Part shown: positions 55,503-64,000 of the stretch, piece by piece
How positions within the stretch are numbered: the first letter of the stretch is position 1
How the letters are laid out: each line of letters begins with the position of its first letter
Program-made: the position numbers and the translations under genes
Origin: Pseudogulbenkiania subflava DSM 22618
Lineage (GTDB): Bacteria; Pseudomonadota; Gammaproteobacteria; Burkholderiales; Chromobacteriaceae
NCBI RefSeq assembly: GCF_900177275.1
Contig: NZ_FXAG01000026.1
Location: 1-64,000 of the forward strand
Length of the DNA: 64,000 nucleotides
Direction of reading: 5' to 3'
Notes under the pieces: model-generated
What the model was told of the DNA's origin: nothing
The model's input: only the letters and a program-made list of their open reading frames with translations
The model's database searches: none

Positions 55503-55619
55503 TTAAAAACATATGACAATCAAGTTGGATAAACTTAGCATGAAGCCCGGCTCGAGGTAAGCCAGCGTGGTCAGCAGCAAGGCGATGCCAAGCGCGATGC
55601 CGGACAGCCAGGTCCACAT
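55503..55619 (-). CDS. 38-residue single-helix membrane protein
   Basis: A short ORF (MWTWLSGIALGIALLLTT..., ending NLIVICF) with one or two hydrophobic helices. It begins 2 nt after the MFS stop codon, with AGGGG about 8 nt upstream of its ATG. Its TAA stop overlaps the AAGGAGG ribosome site of the methyltransferase gene. The tight fit on both sides argues that it is translated. The amphipathic, aromatic N-terminus and hydrophobic body suggest a small inner-membrane protein, possibly a partner of the MFS carrier. No family recognised. Confidence 0.6.
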   Translation of the reverse strand: MWTWLSGIALGIALLLTTLAYLEPGFMLSLSNLIVICF

Positions 55620-55621
55620 GG

Positions 55622-56830
55622 TCAGGACCCCTGCAGTGCCAGCGCCTTGGAGGCCGTCTCGCGGATCGGCAGGTTGACCAGCGTGGCTGCAATGCCGAGG
55701 GTGATGGCGAGCGCCCACACCAAGTTGTAATTGCCGGTGGCGTCGTAGATGGCTCCGCCCAGCCACACCCCGGCAAAGCTGCCCACCTGATGCGAGAAGA
55801 ATACGGCGCCCGACAGCATGCCCAGATGCGCCACACCGAACTGGCTGGCGATGATGCCGTTGGTCAGGGGGACCGTCGACAGCCACAGGAAGCCAATAGC
55901 GGCGGCGAACACACCGACCGACACGGGGCTGAGCGGCGCCCACAGGAACAAGGCGATGATCACGCTGCGTGACAGGTAGATGCCGGCCAGCAAGTACGGT
56001 TTGGACCAACGGGAGCCCAGCTCTCCGAACAGCATGGTGCCGAAGATGTTGAACAGGCCGATCAGTGCCAACGCCATGCTGGCGACTCCGCCTCCGAGTC
56101 CATGGTCACGCAGGTAGGCCGGTAGGTGCACGCCAATGAACACGACCTGGAAGCCGCATACGAAATACCCCGCCATGAGCAACCGGAACCCCTTCTCCTG
56201 CCAGGCACCGCGGAAGGTCCGCCACATATTGAGCAGCAGGCCATGACGATCGGCGCCGGAGGCATGCTGATCGTGCTGCACCAGCAAGCGCGAGGCCGGC
56301 AGCATCAGCAAGGCCGCGACGGACAGGATCAGCAGGGCCGGAATCCACCCTAGACCATCGATCAGACCCCGCTCGATCGGCACCATGGCGAACTGGCCGA
56401 ACGATCCTGCGGCAGCGGCAATCGCCATGGCCCGCGAGCGCAGGTGGGCCGGCACACAGCGTCCCAGTACACCGAAGATCACGCTATAGGTGGTGCCGGA
56501 CAGGGCCAACCCGATGAGAACCCCGGCGGATAATGAGAACAGGCCGGGCGAGGCGGAGACGGTCATCATCAGCAGTCCGGCTACATAGAGCAAGGTTCCG
56601 CCCAATAGCACCCGGCCAGGGCCGTAACGATCGGCCAGGGCGCCGGCAAAGGGCTGGGATGCCCCCCAGACCAGGTTCTGCAGGCCAAGCGCCAGGGCAA
56701 AGGCCTCGCGGGTCCAGCCAAAGGCAGCGGTCAATGGCGGCATAAAGAAGCCGAAACCGTGGCGTATGCCCATGCTGAGGGAAACAATGACGCCCCCTGC
56801 GATCAGGAGTCGGCGAATGGCTGGGTTCAT
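55622..56830 (-). CDS. MFS transporter (oxalate/formate antiporter-like group)
   Basis: A 402-residue, 12-helix major facilitator. It starts with a charged cap and GVIVSLSMGIRHGFGFFMPPLTAAFGWTREAFALALGLQNLVWG, typical of the monocarboxylate/oxalate-formate-like group. The loop 2-3 signature is GALADRYGPGRVLL. Substrate is unknown. It heads a unit with the 38-codon ORF, the methyltransferase and pheA. It is separated from serC by a strong terminator. Confidence 0.88.
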   Translation of the reverse strand: MNPAIRRLLIAGGVIVSLSMGIRHGFGFFMPPLTAAFGWTREAFALALGLQNLVWGASQPFAGALADRYGPGRVLLGGTLLYVAGLLMMTVSASPGLFSLSAGVLIGLALSGTTYSVIFGVLGRCVPAHLRSRAMAIAAAAGSFGQFAMVPIERGLIDGLGWIPALLILSVAALLMLPASRLLVQHDQHASGADRHGLLLNMWRTFRGAWQEKGFRLLMAGYFVCGFQVVFIGVHLPAYLRDHGLGGGVASMALALIGLFNIFGTMLFGELGSRWSKPYLLAGIYLSRSVIIALFLWAPLSPVSVGVFAAAIGFLWLSTVPLTNGIIASQFGVAHLGMLSGAVFFSHQVGSFAGVWLGGAIYDATGNYNLVWALAITLGIAATLVNLPIRETASKALALQGS

Positions 56831-56885
56831 GACAGGTCACAGTACAAGGTGTATGGCCTGCCATCATATAGCGCCGGCCGGCAAC

Positions 56886-56911
56886 AAAAAACCCGCGCCA
56901 GTGGCGCGGGT
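56886..56911 (-). terminator. Rho-independent terminator of serC
   Basis: On the minus strand ACCCGCGCC pairs with GGCGCGGGT (56903-56911 with 56891-56899) around a 3-nt loop, followed by six T residues (56891-56886). It lies about 30 nt after the serC stop codon and separates it from the MFS gene. Confidence 0.88.
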
Positions 56912-56942
56912 CCAGAACTCATCGTTACGAAATGGAGAACAA

Positions 56943-58034
56943 TCAGCTGCTGTGCTGACGGGCGAAATCCATCATGAAGCTGACCAGCGCCTTGACGCCT
57001 TCGATCGGCATGGCGTTGTAGATCGACGCACGCATGCCGCCAACCGCGCGGTGGCCCTTGAGCTGCACCAAGCCGTTCTTCTTGGCTTCGCTGAGGAAGG
57101 TGTCTTCCAGCGACTCGTCCTTGAGGCGGAACACCACGTTCATCTTCGAGCGGAACGGCGCGTCCACCGTGCTGTAGTAGAAGCCGTTGCTGGATTCGAT
57201 GGCGTGGTACAGCAGGCCGGCCTTCTCGTCGTTGCGTGCGGCCATGCCCTTGATGCCGCCCAGCTCCTTCAGCCACTTGAATACCAGGCCGGCGATGTAG
57301 ATCGGATAGGTGGCCGGGGTGTTGTACATCGAGTCGGCATCGGCATGAACCTGGTAGTTCAGCATCGTCGGCGTGCTGGGCAGGGCTTTGCCCAGCAGGT
57401 CTTCGCGCACGATGACCACGGTCAGTCCGGACGGGCCGATGTTCTTCTGGGCGCCGGCGTAGATCAGGCCGAACTGGCTGACGTCCACCTCGCGCGAGAG
57501 GAAGTCGGACGACATGTCGCAAACCAGCGGCACACCGTTGGCCGAAGACGGGATGAAGGGGAACTGCAAGCCGCCGATGGTCTCGTTCGAGGTGTAATGC
57601 AGGTACGCCGCATCCGGGTCGCGTTGCCAGGTCTCTTCCGCCGGCACGTAGGTGAAGTTGCGGTCTTCGCTGGAGGCGACGACGTTGACGTTGGCGTAAC
57701 GCTTCGCTTCCTTGATGGCCAGCTTCGACCAGTGGCCGGTGTTGACCACGTCGATCGACTTCTTGTCGCCCAGAAGGTTGAGCGGCAGCATGGCGAACTG
57801 CAGCGATGCCCCCCCCTGCAGGAACAATACCTTGTAGTTCTTCGGGATCTGCATTAGCTCGCGCAGGTCGTGCTCGGCGTCATGGATGATTTCCATGAAC
57901 TCCTTGCCACGATGGCTCATTTCCATCACGCACATGCCGGAGCCGTGCCAGTCGAGCATCTCGCTCTGGGCTTCGGCCAATACGGCGTGAGGCAAAACGG
58001 CGGGTCCGGCGGAAAAGTTGTATACCTTGGCCAT
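56943..58034 (-). CDS. serC: Phosphoserine aminotransferase
   Basis: A 363-residue class V aminotransferase. The PLP lysine lies in IYAGAQKNIGPSGLTVVIV. Diagnostic blocks are VYNFSAGPAVLPHAVL, VLFLQGGASLQFAMLPLNLL and YTSNETIGGLQF. It makes 3-phosphoserine for serine and 4-phosphohydroxythreonine for pyridoxal phosphate synthesis. It closes the gyrA-thioesterase-thioesterase-serC run and has its own terminator. Confidence 0.96.
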   Translation of the reverse strand: MAKVYNFSAGPAVLPHAVLAEAQSEMLDWHGSGMCVMEMSHRGKEFMEIIHDAEHDLRELMQIPKNYKVLFLQGGASLQFAMLPLNLLGDKKSIDVVNTGHWSKLAIKEAKRYANVNVVASSEDRNFTYVPAEETWQRDPDAAYLHYTSNETIGGLQFPFIPSSANGVPLVCDMSSDFLSREVDVSQFGLIYAGAQKNIGPSGLTVVIVREDLLGKALPSTPTMLNYQVHADADSMYNTPATYPIYIAGLVFKWLKELGGIKGMAARNDEKAGLLYHAIESSNGFYYSTVDAPFRSKMNVVFRLKDESLEDTFLSEAKKNGLVQLKGHRAVGGMRASIYNAMPIEGVKALVSFMMDFARQHSS

Positions 58035-58057
58035 GTCTGTCCTTGATATCGGTTCAG

Positions 58058-58504
58058 TCAGCTGGTGGTGGCCAGCAGGAAGTGCGCCCGGGCGACAGCA
58101 ACCGGTTTGCTGCGGTCTTCCTGCCAGGCTTCGATCAATACATGCGCGACGCGTTTGCCCTGCTTGGTGATTTCGCAGCTCGCATACAGCGTCTTGGGGC
58201 GACCGCTTCGCAGGTAGTCGAGCGAAAAGTCGACGATTTTCGGCGTGTCCAGCGATTCGCGGTTCCAGATCAGGTGGATCATCGCCGCGTTTTCGAGGAA
58301 GCCGCCAATCAGGCCGCCATGCAGGGCGGGCAGCACGGTGTTGCCCACGTTGCGCTCATGAAACGGCAGGCTGAACAGTAGCTCGCCTGATTCGTCCTCC
58401 CCCAGTTCCACGCCCATCAGGCGGGCATAGGGAATGGCGTCGACGATGTCCTGGAAACGCTTTTGGTCGCGCAGTTCGGCAAACTGCTCCATGAAGTCGC
58501 TCAT
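58058..58504 (-). CDS. PaaI-type hotdog thioesterase (second of a pair)
   Basis: A 148-residue hotdog-fold protein. The core NTVLPALHGGLIGGFLENAAMIHLIWNRESLD has the HGG motif of the PaaI/acyl-CoA thioesterase group. The strand KIVDFSLDYLRSGRPKTLYASCEITKQGKRVAHVLIEAWQED completes the fold. It likely hydrolyses acyl-CoA thioesters. ATG 58504 overlaps the stop of the neighbouring thioesterase gene by 4 bp. The two may form a heteromer. serC follows at 23 nt. Confidence 0.87.
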   Translation of the reverse strand: MSDFMEQFAELRDQKRFQDIVDAIPYARLMGVELGEDESGELLFSLPFHERNVGNTVLPALHGGLIGGFLENAAMIHLIWNRESLDTPKIVDFSLDYLRSGRPKTLYASCEITKQGKRVAHVLIEAWQEDRSKPVAVARAHFLLATTS

Positions 58505-58964
58505 GCCTTGGGCTCCTGCAACATCGGCAAAGGGCTCGATTCGCGCATGAAGGTGGCAACCCCGTGGGCGATCGGATCGTCCGGATTGTCGTGATAGCAC
58601 ACCGCCCGGGTGAAGGCGACCTGGCTGGCCAGCCGGTAGCATTCAGCGCGGCAGTAGATGGCCTTGCCCGGCGTAGCGGCCTTCAGGTAGTCGATGCGCA
58701 GGTCGAGCGTGGCGATGGTTTCGAAGCGCTCCAGATGGGCTGTGACCGCCACCGCGCTAGTGGTGTCCACCAGCGAGGTAATGATCCCGCCATGCACCAC
58801 GCCGGTCGCCGGGTTGCCGACCAGGTCTTCGCGCCAGTCGACCTTCAGCACCGGCTTGCGGCCGTCCGCTCCCAGGTATTGGAACCCGAGAGTCGCACAA
58901 TGCGGCAGCGATACGAACAGCTGCCCCATCGGTTCGAATACCTTGGGATTGACCGGGGTCGCTA

Positions 58965-58968
<4 letters not shown>
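58501..58968 (-). CDS. PaaI-type hotdog thioesterase (first of a pair)
   Basis: A 155-residue hotdog-fold protein. The key block is [28 protein letters not shown], again with HGG and a following acidic residue used as base. The beta strand [46 protein letters not shown] is typical. It overlaps the gyrA stop by 4 bp and the next thioesterase start by 4 bp, so all three are coupled. Substrate unknown. Confidence 0.87.
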
Positions 58969-61550
<2,582 letters not shown>

Positions 61551-61644
61551 GGGTAAATGCTTGTCTTCTTCTGATGGCAAATGCTCTAGATTCTACCACG
61601 AGGGAGGCTTCGGCGCATGGCGCTAAGAGCGGGTGGCCAGATGC

Positions 61645-61670
61645 AAAAATGGCCGGAAATTCCGGCCATT
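61645..61670 (-). terminator. Rho-independent terminator of the amino acid ABC transporter genes
   Basis: The palindrome AATGGCCGGAA (61648-61658) with TTCCGGCCATT (61660-61670) is followed on the minus strand by T5 (61649-61645). It begins 21 nt after the permease stop and separates it from gyrA. Confidence 0.85.
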
Positions 61671-61690
61671 GTTCGTCTGTGCTTCGCGCC

Positions 61691-62434
61691 TCAACGGCTG
61701 GCGATCTGGAAGCGTTTCTCCAGTCGGCCGATACCCCAGGCCATCAGCATGGTCAGAGCAAGGTAAAGGAAGGAGATGGTCAGGTAAGGCTCCCAGTAGC
61801 GGGAGTAGACGCCTGCCACCGTGCGTGCCGCAAACGCCAGTTCGGCCAGGCCGATGGCCGAAACCAGCGAGCTATCCTTGAGCAGCATGATGGCTTCGTT
61901 GCCCAGAGGGGGGAGCATGCGGCGGAAGGCCTGCGGCACAATGACGGCTTTCATCGCCTGCCCATAACTGAGGCCCAGCGAACGCGCGGCTTCCATCTGT
62001 CCTTTGTCGATGGACTGGATGCCCGCGCGGAAAATTTCGGTAATGTAAGCGCCGGCGTTCAGGGTGAGGGCCAGCAGGCCGGAAATGAAGGCGCCATAGT
62101 TCTGGCGGATTTCGCGTGCAACATCACCGCTCAGGATGATGCCGTCCACCGGGTGGATCAGCATCGGCATCAGGGCAAAGTGCACCAGCAGAATCTGCAC
62201 GAACAGCGGTGTGCCACGGAAGAATGTCACATAGGCCGTCGCCGGCAGGCGGACCAGGTAGCGCAAGATGATCTTGCTGATGCCGTGCTTACCTTCGGCC
62301 AGGCGCGCCACGCCCATGAACAAGCCAATCAGCGTGCCGAAAACCACGGCGACGATCGTGATCAGCAAGGTCATCTTCGCACCGTCAATGAACAGCGGAA
62401 GATATTCGGTGATCATTTCCCAGCGGAAATTCAT
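61691..62434 (-). CDS. Polar amino acid ABC transporter permease
   Basis: A 247-residue HisM/GlnP-family membrane protein with about five helices. The ATPase-contact EAA loop is EAARSLGLSYGQAMKAVIVPQAFRRMLPPLGNE. FFRGTPLFVQILL is also diagnostic. It imports a polar amino acid together with the upstream binding lipoprotein. The ATPase gene is not in this run. A hairpin stands between the binding protein gene and this gene, and a terminator follows. Confidence 0.93.
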   Translation of the reverse strand: MNFRWEMITEYLPLFIDGAKMTLLITIVAVVFGTLIGLFMGVARLAEGKHGISKIILRYLVRLPATAYVTFFRGTPLFVQILLVHFALMPMLIHPVDGIILSGDVAREIRQNYGAFISGLLALTLNAGAYITEIFRAGIQSIDKGQMEAARSLGLSYGQAMKAVIVPQAFRRMLPPLGNEAIMLLKDSSLVSAIGLAELAFAARTVAGVYSRYWEPYLTISFLYLALTMLMAWGIGRLEKRFQIASR

Positions 62435-62454
62435 ATTTATGCCCCTATAAAACG

Positions 62455-62477
62455 CCTGGCCGGCAATGCCGGCCAGG
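62455..62477 (-). terminator. Intercistronic hairpin between binding protein and permease genes
   Basis: CCTGGCCGGCA (62455-62465) and TGCCGGCCAGG (62467-62477) form a near-perfect stem in the 61-nt gap. On the minus strand it is followed by CGTTTTATA, so it could be a partial terminator. Such hairpins usually make the binding protein far more abundant than the permease. Confidence 0.6.
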
Positions 62478-62495
62478 ATTGCTGCACCAACTTAG

Positions 62496-63314
62496 TTATT
62501 TCTTGGCGAAATATTTTTTGTAGATCGCATCGTAGGTGCCATCAGCCTTGATGGCTTTCAGGCCAGCGTTAACCTTGGCCAGTGCCTCGGCATTACCTTT
62601 TTTGGCGGCGAAGCCGTAGTACTCCGGAGCAAAGCTCTTGGTGTCTTCGACGGTAGCAAGACCGTTTTGCGGGTTGTTGATCACGTAGTTGCTGACCACG
62701 CCGTTATCGCCCACGGCAGCGTCCACACCACCATTTTCCAGCTCTTTCAGGGCCAGCGGCATGCTCTCGAAGCGCTTGATGTTGGGATTGGTCTTGCCCA
62801 GCAGTTTTTGCACGACTTCGTCGCCGGTGGTGCCAGTCTGTACAGCCACCTTCTTGTTCTTCAGGTCCTGGAAGGTTTTGACATCGGCGACATTTTTGCC
62901 GATGGCAATCAACTGACGCGCTTCGAAGTACGGATCGGAGAAGTCCATGTTCTTCTTGCGTTCGTCGGTGATGGTGATGGCCGAAGCCAGCAGGTCGCGA
63001 TCACCCTGATCGAGGGTGGCGAACATCCCCTCCCACGGGGTGTTGACGAACTTGATCTTGAAACCGCCCTTTTCTGCCGCCGCGGTCAGTACCTCGACGT
63101 CGAAACCTTGGACTTCTTTTTTGTCATTCAGGAATTCGAACGGAGCGTAGCTGGCATCGCTGCCGACCAGGTACTCTTTTGCTGCCGCAGTGGCTTGCGC
63201 CGGTGCGCTGCTGGCGGCTTGCTCAGCAGGAGCTTCGGCTTTCTTGCCGCAGGCGGTCAGAGCAAAAGCCGACAAAAGCAGGCCGGCCAGCAAGGTTCTT
63301 CTGGTTTGTTTCAT
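62496..63314 (-). CDS. Polar amino acid ABC substrate-binding lipoprotein
   Basis: A 272-residue SBP family 3 protein. The signal peptide ends with a lipobox (ALTACGKK), followed by an Ala/Gln-rich linker. The mature domain has YLVGSDASYAPFEFLNDKKEVQGFDVEVLTAAAEKGG, NTPWEGMFATLDQGDRDLLASAITITDERKKNMDFSDPYFEARQLIAI and VAVQTGTTGDEVVQKLL. It probably binds glutamine, or another polar amino acid. GGGAGC lies before the ATG at 63314. It is cotranscribed with the permease. Confidence 0.93.
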   Translation of the reverse strand: MKQTRRTLLAGLLLSAFALTACGKKAEAPAEQAASSAPAQATAAAKEYLVGSDASYAPFEFLNDKKEVQGFDVEVLTAAAEKGGFKIKFVNTPWEGMFATLDQGDRDLLASAITITDERKKNMDFSDPYFEARQLIAIGKNVADVKTFQDLKNKKVAVQTGTTGDEVVQKLLGKTNPNIKRFESMPLALKELENGGVDAAVGDNGVVSNYVINNPQNGLATVEDTKSFAPEYYGFAAKKGNAEALAKVNAGLKAIKADGTYDAIYKKYFAKK

Positions 63315-63449
63315 TGGTATAGCTCCCTTTTGTAGTAAGCCACTCGTTGTACAAGCAGCCGCATGGTAATATAAAAATTTGTTATTTACTGCACAATCCG
63401 CACGGTGGGCGTGTGGCGGACTTGCATCCAGCATAAAAGTAGTGAGCGC

Positions 63450-63974
63450 ATGAAATATAAACATCTTGCTTTGCTGTTTTTGGCAAGCAGTTTTTTGCTG
63501 GCCTCCCTGCCCGCACAGGCTGAGCTGGAGGATGCCCCGTTGCCGGGGGATTTCCAACCCGCCCAGCCGGCCAAACAATCGAGGGCACCGGCCCCGGTTG
63601 CACCTCCGGCACACCAGGAGAAACCTCGGAGCAGTGCCGCGCCGGCTGCCGGGCATGCAGAGGCTCAGAGCAAAAAGCAGGCCACCCGCCATCGTCAGCC
63701 GTTGCACAAGCCAAGAGCGTCGCTCAAGGGCCGGCATAAAACGAACGTGCTCAAGCGCCATACGACAACTTACCGCCAAGCCGGAAAGCACCATGTGAAG
63801 GAAGGCAAGAAGGCGCGTCTGGTTGCGCGCAAACCTGTGCGCACGAAGCATGTGAAGAAGGCTCCTGCCACTTTACATGGCAAGGCAAAATCAAACAGTA
63901 AAGCCCGGACAATTCACAAGAAGCCGTTGAAAACGGTAAAGAAAAAGCCTCTTACCCATAAACGTAGAAAATAA
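63450..63974 (+). CDS. Secreted, highly basic low-complexity protein
   Basis: A 174-residue protein with a signal peptide (MKYKHLALLFLASSFLLASLPAQA). A Pro/Ala-rich region comes next, then a long Lys/Arg/His/Thr-rich tail with motifs such as KKPLKTVKKKPLTHKRRK. The tail resembles histone H1-like or polybasic cell-surface proteins, and no enzyme domain is visible. It is divergent from the binding lipoprotein gene with about 135 nt between. Being periplasmic or exposed, it might bind nucleic acid, LPS or murein; this is inference. Confidence 0.7.
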   Translation: MKYKHLALLFLASSFLLASLPAQAELEDAPLPGDFQPAQPAKQSRAPAPVAPPAHQEKPRSSAAPAAGHAEAQSKKQATRHRQPLHKPRASLKGRHKTNVLKRHTTTYRQAGKHHVKEGKKARLVARKPVRTKHVKKAPATLHGKAKSNSKARTIHKKPLKTVKKKPLTHKRRK

Positions 63975-64000
63975 AACGCTCGGGTGGGCTTGCCAAAAGT

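Overview
This is a continuous stretch of bacterial chromosome from a Gram-negative, aerobic, GC-rich bacterium. Gene content (murein endopeptidase, outer-membrane channel, NtrC-type regulation, gyrA-serC linkage, pirin/YcaC/AzoR module) and codon use point to a betaproteobacterium, most likely of the order Neisseriales (Chromobacterium/Aquitalea/Vogesella type). The taxonomic call is inference, because no rRNA is present. I saw no tRNA, rRNA, CRISPR array, insertion sequence or prophage.

Region 1 (1-11.1 kb): a minus-strand catabolic cluster, visibly AT-richer than the rest of the window. Reading from its promoter region near 9 kb: FAH-family hydrolase, type I extradiol ring-cleavage dioxygenase, TfdB/HbpA-like FAD phenol hydroxylase, outer-membrane channel of the phenol/MetA type, succinyl-CoA:3-ketoacid CoA-transferase A and B, an MFS importer, an isochorismatase-like hydrolase and an ABM-domain protein that runs off the left edge. 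A divergent GntR/FCD regulator and a DedA-rhodanese fusion lie beside it. Together the genes make a plausible route: phenol uptake, hydroxylation, meta cleavage, C-C hydrolysis, then activation of acetoacetate. The substrate is unknown; an orcinol-like compound would fit.

Region 2 (11.1-19.4 kb): a LysR / pirin-YcaC-AzoR redox-stress module, a small cytochrome c, then a CodA-like amidohydrolase, a polar amino acid binding protein and a CynX-type MFS carrier divergent from a second LysR regulator.

Region 3 (19.4-27.4 kb): a compact minus-strand eight-gene run: NfeD protease, slipin, AcsA-type acetyl-CoA synthetase, 2-oxoacid/acetoin dehydrogenase E1 alpha and beta, a PPOX-fold flavoprotein, a single-lipoyl E2 and a stand-alone acyl carrier protein. 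There is no E3. This is the most unusual gene set of the window.

Region 4 (27.4-34.6 kb): MFS and small DMT-type membrane proteins; a secreted protein made of two tandem repeats under an apparent sigma-54 promoter; the NtrC-type response regulator and histidine kinase that probably control it (the kinase appears to start at CTG); and rmuC.

Region 5 (34.6-50.9 kb): housekeeping: recJ, tyrS, a mepM-like endopeptidase coupled to anmK, ftsK, hemH, a Liv-type binding lipoprotein with a near-consensus sigma-70 promoter, a TetR/hotdog/enoyl-CoA hydratase group, dapF, a DUF484 protein and an unknown membrane protein.

Region 6 (50.9-64 kb): OsmC protein, type I-beta DAHP synthase, elbB, a LOG-family protein, pheA, an O-methyltransferase, a 38-residue membrane ORF, an MFS carrier, serC, two hotdog thioesterases, gyrA, an amino acid ABC permease and binding lipoprotein, and a lysine-rich secreted protein at the right edge.
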